This document shows positions 7,428-16,618 of a stretch of 64,000 bases of DNA, piece after piece. The stretch is taken from the NCBI GenBank assembly GCA_934320655.1, contig CAKRFN010000011.1:1-64000 (forward strand), read 5' to 3'. Both the position numbers and the translations under genes were made by a program. Origin of the DNA: an uncultured Eubacterium sp. (GTDB lineage: Bacteria; Bacillota; Clostridia; Lachnospirales; Lachnospiraceae). Under the pieces are notes generated by a model. That model did no database searches and had not been told where the DNA came from. It was given only the letters and a program-made list of their open reading frames with translations. How positions within the stretch are numbered: the first letter of the stretch is position 1; every line of letters begins with the position of its first letter.

Positions 7428-8849
7428 TCATCTTTTTGCATCTTTCGCTGTCTTTTCTGCGATATACTGCTCCAAACGTTCATATAAAAACATCGGATTG
7501 CTGTAATAATACAGATGCGGAAAGCCGATCAGTTCCCGCCCGGACGCATGCATACATTGCCAACTGACCGCGCGAAACGGCTTTTTCGCCAGAAAATCCG
7601 CTCCATTGTCATCCGTATCGAAATAGTGGAATTCATGTCCGCGGATCGATGTACCTCCCGCCGATACCGGCTCGGGTGTCAGCTCGATATAGCCGAACCG
7701 CTGCAGCTTCGCGGTCGCTTTTGCCTTGGCATCGATCCAGCCGACCATCGGATACACATGCCCGTCCATATCCTCGATCGTCTTTGTCAGATACATAAAT
7801 CCACCGCACTCCGCAAGCACATAACAGCCCACCTCGAGTGCCTCATACACCGCCTTTTGCATCGGCTCATTTTCCGACAGCGCCTGTGCATACAGTTCGG
7901 GATAGCCCCCCGGAAACAATAATACATCGGTGTGCTCCGGCAGTGACGCATCATGAAGCGGTGAAAAAAATTGCAGGGACGCGCCGATCCTTTCTAAATA
8001 TTTCAGATTATCCTCATACAAAAAACAGAATGCCTCATCCCGTGCCACCGAGATCCGAAGCTTCTTAGACAAGTGCGGCAGCTCCGGTTCGCTCCATGTG
8101 ACCGCATCTGCATCACACGCCAGCGCTGACAACGCATCCAGATCCACGGTCTGTATGAGCTGATCCGCCAGCCGATCGGTATAGGCACGCAGATTCTCCA
8201 GTTCCTGTGGTGTCACGAGTCCGAGGTGGCGGCTCGGCAATTCCATGTCCTTTAACTTTGGCACATAGCCGCATGCACGGACACCCATCGCTTCTACCTG
8301 TGGGCGCACTGCCTCATAAACCGACTGGGACATCCGGTTAAAAATCACGCCTGCGATATGGCTTGGCGCACGAAAGTCCAGAAAGCCCTTGAGTACGGCT
8401 GCCGCAGACAGACTCATCCCCGCCGCATCAATGATCAGCACGACCGGCGCATCCAGCGTCTCCGCCAGCTCACAGGCGGATGCCTGCATCGTGTGCAATC
8501 CTGCCCCGTCAAAATATCCCATCACGCCCTCGATCAGCGAAAGCCCATCCTCTGGGGCTGCGGATCGGGCGAACAGCGCCCGCGTCGTATCCGCATCGGT
8601 AAAATATCCATCCAGATTGCGCGTCGGTATACCAAGCACCCGACTGTGAAACATCGGATCGATATAGTCCGGCCCGCACTTAAAGGCTGCCAGCGGCAGA
8701 CCCTGCCGCTTCCATGCCGCGAGCAGACCCATCGTGATCATCGTTTTGCCACTGCCGCTATGCGTGGCAGCGAGAATCAGCCGCGGCGCTTTGGTTGTCC
8801 GGTTCTTCTTTCCCTGTTGTGTCATTCCTGTATCCCTGTCATTGATCAT
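7428..8849 (-). CDS. cbiA: Cobyrinate a,c-diamide synthase CbiA
   Basis: 473 residues, full length. The N-terminal dethiobiotin-synthetase-like ATP-binding domain has the P-loop THSGSGKT near residue 30 and KCGPDYIDPMFH. The C-terminal class I glutamine amidotransferase domain has the nucleophile in VLAECGGFMYL, and a GHEFHY motif near the end. The enzyme amidates the a and c side chains of cobyrinate using glutamine and ATP. The start overlaps the end of the upstream fusion gene by 4 nt. Its C-terminus borders the tandem repeat before cobT. Confidence 0.93.
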   Translation of the reverse strand: MINDRDTGMTQQGKKNRTTKAPRLILAATHSGSGKTMITMGLLAAWKRQGLPLAAFKCGPDYIDPMFHSRVLGIPTRNLDGYFTDADTTRALFARSAAPEDGLSLIEGVMGYFDGAGLHTMQASACELAETLDAPVVLIIDAAGMSLSAAAVLKGFLDFRAPSHIAGVIFNRMSQSVYEAVRPQVEAMGVRACGYVPKLKDMELPSRHLGLVTPQELENLRAYTDRLADQLIQTVDLDALSALACDADAVTWSEPELPHLSKKLRISVARDEAFCFLYEDNLKYLERIGASLQFFSPLHDASLPEHTDVLLFPGGYPELYAQALSENEPMQKAVYEALEVGCYVLAECGGFMYLTKTIEDMDGHVYPMVGWIDAKAKATAKLQRFGYIELTPEPVSAGGTSIRGHEFHYFDTDDNGADFLAKKPFRAVSWQCMHASGRELIGFPHLYYYSNPMFLYERLEQYIAEKTAKDAKR

Positions 8850-10933
8850 TCTGCCGATTCCTGTTCCTGTGTATCTCCTGCACCTGTAAAGGAGAACATA
8901 TAAACCGGATTCATGCTCTCCATCAGCTCATACCCTCCGATCGCACGCGCCTTTGCCACAGACGCACAGATAATATCCACATCCTTCACGGGCAATGTTT
9001 TCAATAGCTCATTCGCCTCACTTACAGTTTCTAATGTAATTGCGTCAATCACGATACGGATATGCGGATTTTTTTCAAGCAGCCACGCCACGATCTCACG
9101 CAGCCTGCCGCCACTGCCACCGATAAATGCATGCGTCGGAATCGCAGATCCATCCAGACATTCCGGTGCCTCGCCCTGCACGACCTCGATATTTCCAAGT
9201 CCCTGCCGCTTCGCATTCGCACGGATCAGCGCACAGCCTTCCTCCCCGCGCTCAAAGGCGGTCACGCTGCCCTGCGGTAGAAACCGCGCGATGTCACAGG
9301 TCATGCCACCCGTACCGGCACCGATATCATAGCAGACCGCATCATGCGTCAGGCGCAGCTTGGCGAGTGCCAGCGCACGGATCTCCTCCTTTGTGAGCGG
9401 TACTTTTCCGCGTTCGTATGCCGCATCCGCCAGATTTCCGGTCGTAAACTGCCGTGCAGCGTCATTTTCAAACAAAGCGACACACAAATAGGTATCCTTC
9501 GCATCCTCCTGATCCAGAAACTGCTGTGCGGTTCCCTTCCAGATCTGCTCGGTCTCATATCCGAGCTCGCATCCGACCGACAAGCGCACCTGCGGCAATC
9601 CGTTGTCACACAACTGCTGTGCGATTTCCCGCAGCTGTTTTCTGCCGTTTAATAAAGAAAATACCCGCCGCTCACGGTGGATCTGTCCGATCAGATCGTT
9701 TGCCCTGCCATGCACACTGCACAAACGCACATCCTGCCATGCGATACCCAGCTTTGCCGCAAAATAATTGACGGACGACAGACCCGCAATCCGCCTGGTC
9801 TGCCACTGTCTCTCCCCGCACACAAACTGCTGTTCAAATCCATCCGCACCGCTGTAAAATCCGACATCTCCGGAAAATACAACCGCTGCCCTGCAAATAT
9901 ATGGATGCTCCTGCAAATATGCCAGAATCTGCTCCCTGCGGTACTCACACACCTTTTCTCCGCCGACAGTGCCGACTGCCTCGAGCATACGCCTGGCACC
10001 AAAGATCACCGGCACGCGCTCCAACTCCCGAACCGCCTCCTGTGTCATCTGAGCACGCGTTCCCATGCCGATTCCGATGAGCAGCAGTTCACCAAAGCCG
10101 CCGCACAGGTTTTCACTTTCGTGCTCCGCAGACTCCCACACCGGCTGACTGCCCAGTCCTAACAGCGTACACACCTGCCCATAGGTAAATCCCTGCTCCT
10201 TCGGTCTGCGTATCACAATGCAGTCCATCCCCCGCGCACGTGCCGCCCACAGCTTGTCCACAAATCCACCCGGCTGACCCGATTCCTTTGTCACGAGGAT
10301 TTTCGCATCGATATGTGCATAGGTTGCCTGATTGAGTTCCTGCGAAAAAGGTCCCTGCATACAGATCAACTGTTTTCCGCCGATCCCTGCCTGCTCACAG
10401 AGCTCTACGCTCTCCCGCGACGGCAGCACCCGCACATACACACGCGAGCGGTCACTGACCACCTGCACAAATGTCGACAATTCCTTTGATCCGGTTGTCA
10501 GAAAAATGTTTCCGGACATCTGCTCTGCCAGCTCCGCTGCCTCTGCGACCGTATCTACCAGATGCACGTGCGTATCCCTGATCTGTGCATCCGCTGACTC
10601 CCGCAGCAGACGTACATATCTGACATGGCAATCCCCGCATACCTTTTTTAACGTCTGTGACACAAGCACCGCATACGGGTGCGTCGCATCGATCACCAAC
10701 ACCTGCTCCGTCCCCGGCTGCATCTGTTCCTGACGTAAAAAATCATGCATTTCCTGCTCATCCATGCGCCCGCAATGTACCCGGATATTCTCGTCCTCCG
10801 GCAGCACCTGCTCTCCGTATTCCGTTGCCACGCAGACGATCACCTGTCTGCCCTCCGCCGCACAGTGCAGCGCCAGCCTGCGTCCCTCGCTCGTACCCGC
10901 AAACAGTACGATTGTCTGTGAATGATGTTTCAT
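8846..10933 (-). CDS. CbiJ-CbiE-CbiT triple fusion (precorrin-6A reductase and precorrin-7/8 methyltransferase-decarboxylase)
   Basis: 695 residues joining three enzymes normally encoded singly or in pairs. Residues 1 to about 255 are the precorrin-6A reductase CbiJ/CobK (FAGTSEGRRLA near the start, then IDATHPYA and GPFSQELN). About 275-480 is CbiE, a C5-methyltransferase of the tetrapyrrole methylase fold (LLLIGIGMGTRAQMT, SGDVGFYSGADG). About 500-690 is CbiT, with the SAM site CYDIGAGTGGMTCDIA and HAFIGGSGG; it methylates C15 and decarboxylates. Start at 10933 chosen for GAGG about 8 nt upstream; an in-frame ATG at 10978 lacks similarity. Overlaps cbiA by 4 nt. Confidence 0.9.
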   Translation of the reverse strand: MKHHSQTIVLFAGTSEGRRLALHCAAEGRQVIVCVATEYGEQVLPEDENIRVHCGRMDEQEMHDFLRQEQMQPGTEQVLVIDATHPYAVLVSQTLKKVCGDCHVRYVRLLRESADAQIRDTHVHLVDTVAEAAELAEQMSGNIFLTTGSKELSTFVQVVSDRSRVYVRVLPSRESVELCEQAGIGGKQLICMQGPFSQELNQATYAHIDAKILVTKESGQPGGFVDKLWAARARGMDCIVIRRPKEQGFTYGQVCTLLGLGSQPVWESAEHESENLCGGFGELLLIGIGMGTRAQMTQEAVRELERVPVIFGARRMLEAVGTVGGEKVCEYRREQILAYLQEHPYICRAAVVFSGDVGFYSGADGFEQQFVCGERQWQTRRIAGLSSVNYFAAKLGIAWQDVRLCSVHGRANDLIGQIHRERRVFSLLNGRKQLREIAQQLCDNGLPQVRLSVGCELGYETEQIWKGTAQQFLDQEDAKDTYLCVALFENDAARQFTTGNLADAAYERGKVPLTKEEIRALALAKLRLTHDAVCYDIGAGTGGMTCDIARFLPQGSVTAFERGEEGCALIRANAKRQGLGNIEVVQGEAPECLDGSAIPTHAFIGGSGGRLREIVAWLLEKNPHIRIVIDAITLETVSEANELLKTLPVKDVDIICASVAKARAIGGYELMESMNPVYMFSFTGAGDTQEQESAE

Positions 10934-10967
10934 TTGTTTTTCCTCATATTGATAAACTGACAGACAT

Positions 10968-11708
10968 TTACAGTTCATAGCCGCGCGGTGTCACCATCCT
11001 GCCATCAACCACGCGCGTCTGCGAATTTCCGATAAATACTGTCGTAAACATGTTGACCTGTTCATCCCTCAGTTGTTTTAAGGTGAGCACTTTGGAGCGC
11101 TCGCCCTCGCGCCCGATCTGCTCCACGAGTCCGCACACCGTATCCGGCGACTGATGCCGCAGGATCAGATCACACGCCTTTTGCAGATAGTCATGCCGCT
11201 TTTTGCTGGACGGATTGTAGAGCACAATGACAAAATCAGCCTCCGCCGCGAGCAGCAGGCGCTTTTCGATCTTTTCCCACGGTGTGAGCAGATCACTGAG
11301 ACTGATCAGTGCGAAATCATGGATCAGCGGTGCACCGAGTACCGCAGCGCCCGCCAGCGCAGCCGTCACACCTGCCACAACCTGTATGTGCACACGCGGA
11401 TATTCCTCCTGCAACTGATACACCAGACCGCTCATCCCATACACACCCGCATCACCGCTGCAAATGAGCGACACCGTTTTGCCCTGATCTGCCAATGCCA
11501 ACGCCTGTCTGCAACGGTCAACCTCTTTTTTCATCGGTGTTGTATAATATTCCTTATCGGGGTAATCGCCCTGTACCAGTTCCGTGTACACGTGATAGCC
11601 GACGATGCAATCACTGCTCTGCAATGCCTGTGCCGCCGCGAACGTCATACCGTCCCTGCCTCCGGGTCCGATCCCTACGATATATAACTGTGCCTGTGTC
11701 TCATTCAT
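10968..11708 (-). CDS. cbiH: Precorrin-3B / cobalt-precorrin-3 C17-methyltransferase CbiH
   Basis: 246 residues, a tetrapyrrole methylase that contracts the macrocycle ring. It has the family N-terminus YIVGIGPGGRDGMT, the SAM-binding CSGDAGVYGM, VVAGVTAALAGAAVLGAPL and the conserved LYNPSSKKR specific to CobJ/CbiH. The 60-kDa CbiH60-type extension is absent. The start overlaps the cbiF end by 4 nt. The cbiJ-cbiE-cbiT start lies 34 bp downstream. Confidence 0.93.
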   Translation of the reverse strand: MNETQAQLYIVGIGPGGRDGMTFAAAQALQSSDCIVGYHVYTELVQGDYPDKEYYTTPMKKEVDRCRQALALADQGKTVSLICSGDAGVYGMSGLVYQLQEEYPRVHIQVVAGVTAALAGAAVLGAPLIHDFALISLSDLLTPWEKIEKRLLLAAEADFVIVLYNPSSKKRHDYLQKACDLILRHQSPDTVCGLVEQIGREGERSKVLTLKQLRDEQVNMFTTVFIGNSQTRVVDGRMVTPRGYEL

Positions 11709-12463
11709 TGATCTGCCTCCCGAAATTCTGTCGTAAACGACGGATCGTACAGCTTGGAACGTGAATAGCTGCTGTGCGCAACGACATCACCGATGATGAT
11801 TAGCGCCGTTTTTTTGATCCCATGCGCCTGCGCCGTCTGCGCCAGTGTCTCAACGGTGCACACATAGGACTGTTCCTCCGCCCACGATGCCTTATAGACG
11901 ATCGCGGCAGGTGTCGTCCGGTCATATCCGCCCGCGACCAGACGTTCTGACAGTTCCTCAAGCATGCCTGTGCTTAAAAATATGACCATTGTCGCGCCAT
12001 GTGCGGCGAACGATTCGATGCGCTCCCGCTCCGGCACCGGAGTCCGACCTTCCATGCGCGTGATGACCACGCTCTGCGACACATCCGGCAGCGTGTATTC
12101 GAGATGCAGTGCTGCCGCCGCCGCCTGAAAGGAGCTGACACCCGGCGTATCGTCATAGGCGATCCCGCGCGCATCGAGTGCATCCATCTGCTCACGGATC
12201 GCTCCGTACAGACACGGATCTCCGGTGTGCAGGCGCAGGGTGTCTTTCCCCTCACGCTCTGCCTGCTCCATGACCTCGATGACCTCCTCCAGCGTCATTG
12301 TTGCACTGTTGTAGACAACTGCGCCCTCTTTTTTATAGGATAAAAGCTCCGGATTCACGAGAGAGCCCGCATATATGATCACATCTGCCTGTTCGAGCAG
12401 ATGCTTTCCCCGCAAAGTAATCAGATCCGGTGCACCGCTTCCGGCACCTACAAAATGTACCAT
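11705..12463 (-). CDS. cbiF: Precorrin-4 / cobalt-precorrin-4 C11-methyltransferase CbiF
   Basis: 252 residues. Tetrapyrrole methylase with VHFVGAGSGAPDLITLRG at the N-terminus, YAGSLVNPELL, the SAM loop HTGDPCLYGAIREQ and the FLSTGM segment typical of CbiF/CobM. It transfers a methyl group to C11 of the corrin precursor. It directly abuts cbiL upstream (one-base junction) and overlaps cbiH downstream by 4 nt, as in one polycistronic unit. Confidence 0.94.
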   Translation of the reverse strand: MVHFVGAGSGAPDLITLRGKHLLEQADVIIYAGSLVNPELLSYKKEGAVVYNSATMTLEEVIEVMEQAEREGKDTLRLHTGDPCLYGAIREQMDALDARGIAYDDTPGVSSFQAAAAALHLEYTLPDVSQSVVITRMEGRTPVPERERIESFAAHGATMVIFLSTGMLEELSERLVAGGYDRTTPAAIVYKASWAEEQSYVCTVETLAQTAQAHGIKKTALIIIGDVVAHSSYSRSKLYDPSFTTEFREADQ

Positions 12464-13150
12464 CTATGAGTTCTCCTTTACGATAATGAGTGAATAATAG
12501 CCTGCATCATCCGGCAGTTCCTGCGAGCCGTAGATCATGCGCTCATTTTCCATGCCGCAGTTTTCGATCATATAAATATCATCCGCGGCTTGTGAGACGG
12601 CTGCTTTCACTGCTCCCATCTGTTTTCCGGCTTTCATGAGCACCTTTGTGCCGGACAGCTCCAATGCCTGCTCCACGCCGTAGGTGGACGGTATGATATG
12701 TAACTGGTCACGCTGTTCCACCAGTCCGATGTCAAACGCCGCTGCCGCCGCCAGAAACGATGCGATCCCACTGATGATCTGTGTCCGGTAGCCCGCCTGC
12801 TTCACTCGTTTTTGCAGGTAGAGATAGGTGGAATAGACCGTTGGATCTCCCAGCGTCAGAAATGCGACACTTTTTCCGGCTGCCAGCTGCTCGCAGATCC
12901 GCTTTGCACCTGCCGCATGGCTCTCATCCAGTTTGTTTGCATCCTTTGTCATTGGCATCGGGATACACAGGCATTCCTTGTCCGCCAGACTCCGGTCTGC
13001 CCCAAGTGCAATCCGATAGGCAAGGGACGAATCCCGGTCGCGTCCCGGCACCGCCAGTATATCTGCCTCTCTCATCATGCGAAGTGCTTTGAGGGTGAGC
13101 AGCTCCGGATCACCGGGGCCGACGCCCACACCATAAAAAATTGGGTTCAT
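12464..13150 (-). CDS. cbiL: Precorrin-2 / cobalt-factor II C20-methyltransferase CbiL
   Basis: 228 residues. Tetrapyrrole methylase with FYGVGVGPGDPELLTLKA at residues 4-21, LTLGDPTVYSTYLYL for SAM binding, and the C-terminal block IYMIENCGMENERMIYG. It methylates C20, the first committed ring-modifying step of the branch. The ATG at 13150 is preceded by AAGGAGAA. The 49-bp gap to cbiD contains a 16-nt match to the end of the repeat element at 48256. Confidence 0.92.
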   Translation of the reverse strand: MNPIFYGVGVGPGDPELLTLKALRMMREADILAVPGRDRDSSLAYRIALGADRSLADKECLCIPMPMTKDANKLDESHAAGAKRICEQLAAGKSVAFLTLGDPTVYSTYLYLQKRVKQAGYRTQIISGIASFLAAAAAFDIGLVEQRDQLHIIPSTYGVEQALELSGTKVLMKAGKQMGAVKAAVSQAADDIYMIENCGMENERMIYGSQELPDDAGYYSLIIVKENS

Positions 13151-13199
13151 GTAGGGTTCTCCTTGTAATCAGTTTTCATTTTTATGAGGTCGCAGCTCC

Positions 13200-14291
13200 T
13201 TACAGTTCTCCAAAACGGTTCGAAAACAGCACAACCCGCGCCTGCATCTGCTCGCCTGCCCGCTGCTGCAGATAATACGCAGCGCGTTCCTTTACGGCTG
13301 TCATCACTGCCTGCAATGCCTGATGTTCATCAAGGATCTGCAACGCATCCTCGGTTGTAACCGCATCGAATAGCTGCCGCAGAATCTCACCGGACACGCC
13401 CGCACGCACCCCGGCGGACACAAGCAGATCGATTCTGGCATCTGCCTGCCGCGAATGCGTCTGGAAAATGCCTCCGGACAATTTTACGAGCTTCCCGATA
13501 TGCCCGACGAGCAGCAGCTCGGTAAAACCGAGCGCCCCCGACATATCCACCGCATCACCGATATAGTTCGAGCATTTGACTGCTGTATCTGCATCTATTT
13601 TATATGATTCACACAAAAAGTCCAGACCGTAATTGCCCGGCACAAGTACCACCCTCTGATTGCCCTCGGCACGCCGCATGGACAACTCCGTGCGGATCGT
13701 TCGCTTTAATGCATCCTCACTCATCGGCTCGACAATCCCGCTCGTCCCGAGCACGGACAGCCCGCCCTCGATACCGAGCCGCGGATTGAACGTCTTTGCC
13801 GCGAGTTCCACACCGTCCGGTATCTCGATTGTGATACAGATACCGGTATGCGCCGCATCCGCATCCAGCGCATGGAGCACGCGCTGTACCTCCCGTGTAA
13901 TCATTTCGCGCGGCACATGATTGATCGCTGCCTCCCCGACCGGCTGGTCGAGTCCGGGACGCGTCACGGTTCCGACACCGATGCCGCCCCGGATGTGCAC
14001 GCCCGGCTGATCGGATAATTCTGCAACTGCATAAACATAAATCCCGTCCGTAATATCCGGATCGTCTCCCGCGTCTTTTTTCACCGCGCAGCGCACCCTC
14101 TGCTCCTGCATGGAAATCTGCTCAATATCCAACACAAGTGAAATCCCTTTTGGCGTGTCGATCACTGCCTCCGTAACCGCAGTTCCGGTCAGGAGCATCT
14201 GAACCGCTGCCGCCGACGCTGCCGCCGCGCAGCTTCCTGTCGTATATCCAAAGCGCAATCCCTGCTCATTTTTCGGTAATCTGGTACTCAT
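13200..14291 (-). CDS. cbiD: Cobalt-precorrin-5B C1-methyltransferase CbiD
   Basis: 363 residues, full length. CbiD is the C1-methyltransferase of the anaerobic (cobalt-early) route, which identifies the whole operon as anaerobic type. Visible features are the GLRFGYTTGSCAAAA N-terminus, GGIGVGTVTRPGL, ISIVEP-like GTSGIVEPMSEDAL and VGHIGKLVKLSGGIFQTHS. The ATG at 14291 and a GTG one codon upstream are both possible; AGG lies close before either. The corresponding CbiG, which opens the ring lactone, is not in the window. Confidence 0.93.
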   Translation of the reverse strand: MSTRLPKNEQGLRFGYTTGSCAAAASAAAVQMLLTGTAVTEAVIDTPKGISLVLDIEQISMQEQRVRCAVKKDAGDDPDITDGIYVYAVAELSDQPGVHIRGGIGVGTVTRPGLDQPVGEAAINHVPREMITREVQRVLHALDADAAHTGICITIEIPDGVELAAKTFNPRLGIEGGLSVLGTSGIVEPMSEDALKRTIRTELSMRRAEGNQRVVLVPGNYGLDFLCESYKIDADTAVKCSNYIGDAVDMSGALGFTELLLVGHIGKLVKLSGGIFQTHSRQADARIDLLVSAGVRAGVSGEILRQLFDAVTTEDALQILDEHQALQAVMTAVKERAAYYLQQRAGEQMQARVVLFSNRFGEL

Positions 14292-14323
14292 CACTGCCTG
14301 CTTTCTATTTACAATTACACAAT

Positions 14324-16618
14324 CTATAAACTCATATATCTCAAGTAATTTTCCTCAAACTCCGGCTGCTCCGCCAACACGATCTGTCTGCACTGTGCCA
14401 GCAGCCCATCAGTCTGCGCATCAACGGGCGCATGCCTGCCCACATAGACGGCTCCGCTCAGACTGCTGTTACCGACTGCCCGTATCCGTCCGGCGAACTG
14501 CTCCGGCAAAAGTCCGGTGCGAACTGCCGCCTGCTCGTCCATGCGCACACCGAAGCCTCCAGCCAAATACACCTGTGTCACGGCATCCGCATCTGTCCCG
14601 GCTGCCGCCAGCAGCGCCTCGATGCCCGCACGGATCGCTCCCTTTGCGAGCTGGAACGCACGCACATCCGCCTGTGTAAAACAGATATCTGTTCCGTCCG
14701 TTTTTTTTGCAAGTGCATAACCGTGCAGTCTATGCACATCCGATATATACAAACCGGTCTCATCGATGATCCCATGTGTCCGCAGCTCACTCACAAGCTC
14801 CAGCACACCGCTGCCACAGATACCGACCGGCGATGCATCCGCAATCGTGCGCACCTGAGGCTGATCTGCCGCTTCCAGCCGGACACTGCTGATCGCACCC
14901 GGAATACTCGCACACCCGCAGCTGATCCCACCGCCCTCAAACGCCGGTCCCGCCGCCGCACTGGTCACGTAGACAATGCCCGCATGACGCAGCGCCATCT
15001 CACCGTTCGTTCCCACATCGAGCAGCAGCGCCGTTTCCTGCCCCTGATCCATACCGAGCGTCAGCATACCGGAGACAATATCGCCTCCCACAAACGCCGA
15101 CACCGCCGGCAGGATATCTACCGGACAGTCATATCCGGTATCTCCGAGTATCCTCAGGGCATCCGCGTGTATCCATCCGGAATTTACAGGCACAAACGGC
15201 GCCCTTCCGAGTGTCTCACACGAATAACCCATGAGCAGATGTACCATCGTCATATTTGCGGCAATCACAATCCGGTGAATCTGCGCTTTTGGCACATCCG
15301 CCTGCGCACAGAGATTTTCCAGTAAGCCGCACACATCCTCCTGCAGCAGTTCCTGCAGCCGCGTGCGTTTTCCATGCACGGATGCATCCATACGGCTGAG
15401 CACATCGGCACCGAAATCCCTGCCGTGATTGACCGCCGTCACCGTAGTGTGTGCATCTGTGGCTCCCCCGCTACAGCCGTACAGACATGCCGCCAGTGTC
15501 GTCGTGCCGATATCAACCGCGATCTGATACCCTGCCGGATCTTTCTCAAGTACCTCCTGCGACAAAAGCCCTGCCGCAGCCGTTGTTCCAACGGAGGCAT
15601 TGGTCGCAATCCGCTGATCTCCTTTCGCGAGAATCCGGATGCGCAGATTGTCTGTCGGGTGCGCCACACATGCCAGACGCACGCCGGATGCCAGCTCCCG
15701 CTCGGATAAATACTGTTGATCCGCCGGTGTGACTTCCAATTCTCCGCCGACAAGGCGTATCCGGCACTTGCCACACCGACCGCTGCCGCCACACGGCGCA
15801 TCCACGCGGATGCCATTGTCCCGCAGCACCGATAACAGCGGCTGTCCAGCCGCACATACGATCTTTTTTCCGCGATCCTCTACGACGATCTGTATCTGTT
15901 TTTCCTGCATATGACACCCTTTCTGCTGACCGCTGCGCTGCATTCCGTTTTCCATTGCATTTTCTGTTCCGATTTCCACACCGGTCTGTCTTAGATTTTC
16001 CTGCCGCATCCCACAGTCCGGTTTGCTGCAATGTGTGCAGTCATGTCCTGCCGCAAACCGGCTGCAATCCTGATCCAGACGCAGCAGATAACACATCGAC
16101 TTTTCCGGATACAGCATTCCGCCCGCCGTGATCCGCACGCCAAAATCCGTTTCTCCCGAAAACTGGTCACAGATCCAGCGCTGTGCCTCTCCCGCCAACT
16201 GTTCAAACGGCTCCAGCCGCGCGCCGATGCCAAGCGACTGCGCCTCACACCACACGCGCAGCCGCTCCTGCAGCTCGTGATCTGCCGCAAACAGCCATGC
16301 ACTTTGCAGCGCATCAGATACGAGTGCATCCAGATGCTCTCCCTGTGTGCACAGCTCCCGCACTTCATCCACACCTGCTCTGCCAAGTGTCAGCACAACG
16401 GCTAACAGCTCACAGCCCACAGCGATTCCATAACCCGCCAATATCTCATCCGCCGTGACCTGCTTCACATAAGCGACCGGCTGCACCTGTGCACGTAATT
16501 TTCTCAGCTGCCTTTCATAGCACGGATACCACGCATCCGCCGAGTCCGGATTGCGGTCACCTAAGATCCGCCGCACATCCTCATATTCCGGCAATTTTAC
16601 CAGCTTTATGCATTTCAT
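14324..16618 (-). CDS. Corrinoid-protein reductive activator (RACE) with an N-terminal methionine-synthase-activation-like domain
   Basis: 764 residues in three parts. Residues 1 to about 210 resemble the B12-dependent methionine synthase activation domain. A linker follows with four Cys (DCSRFAAGHDCTHCSKPDCG), a possible extra metal site. About 240-330 is a plant-type [2Fe-2S] ferredoxin (C-x5-C-x2-C: CGGSGRCGKC, then a later ACV). About 360-760 is the ASKHA ATPase part (VDIGTTTLAACL, LLDVGTNGEM, YLAGGFG). RACE proteins use ATP to re-reduce inactive cob(II)alamin proteins. The ATG at 16618 overlaps the hydrolase stop by 4 nt. An internal ATG (MQEKQIQIVV) at the ferredoxin start suggests gene fusion. 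Its presence in a cobalamin biosynthesis operon is unusual. Confidence 0.85.
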   Translation of the reverse strand: MKCIKLVKLPEYEDVRRILGDRNPDSADAWYPCYERQLRKLRAQVQPVAYVKQVTADEILAGYGIAVGCELLAVVLTLGRAGVDEVRELCTQGEHLDALVSDALQSAWLFAADHELQERLRVWCEAQSLGIGARLEPFEQLAGEAQRWICDQFSGETDFGVRITAGGMLYPEKSMCYLLRLDQDCSRFAAGHDCTHCSKPDCGMRQENLRQTGVEIGTENAMENGMQRSGQQKGCHMQEKQIQIVVEDRGKKIVCAAGQPLLSVLRDNGIRVDAPCGGSGRCGKCRIRLVGGELEVTPADQQYLSERELASGVRLACVAHPTDNLRIRILAKGDQRIATNASVGTTAAAGLLSQEVLEKDPAGYQIAVDIGTTTLAACLYGCSGGATDAHTTVTAVNHGRDFGADVLSRMDASVHGKRTRLQELLQEDVCGLLENLCAQADVPKAQIHRIVIAANMTMVHLLMGYSCETLGRAPFVPVNSGWIHADALRILGDTGYDCPVDILPAVSAFVGGDIVSGMLTLGMDQGQETALLLDVGTNGEMALRHAGIVYVTSAAAGPAFEGGGISCGCASIPGAISSVRLEAADQPQVRTIADASPVGICGSGVLELVSELRTHGIIDETGLYISDVHRLHGYALAKKTDGTDICFTQADVRAFQLAKGAIRAGIEALLAAAGTDADAVTQVYLAGGFGVRMDEQAAVRTGLLPEQFAGRIRAVGNSSLSGAVYVGRHAPVDAQTDGLLAQCRQIVLAEQPEFEENYLRYMSL

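Noticed and set aside
13184..13199. 16-nt match (ATGAGGTCGCAGCTCC) to the end of the element at 48256
   Set aside because: One match of this length is close to chance for two strands of 64 kb, and the rest of the element is absent. It may be a relic but cannot be supported.
14432..15325. 297-codon open frame on the plus strand
   Set aside because: It is antisense to the corrinoid activator, has low-complexity His/Arg-rich content and no ribosome binding site. It is a by-product of GC-rich codon use, like other long antisense frames over the cbi genes.
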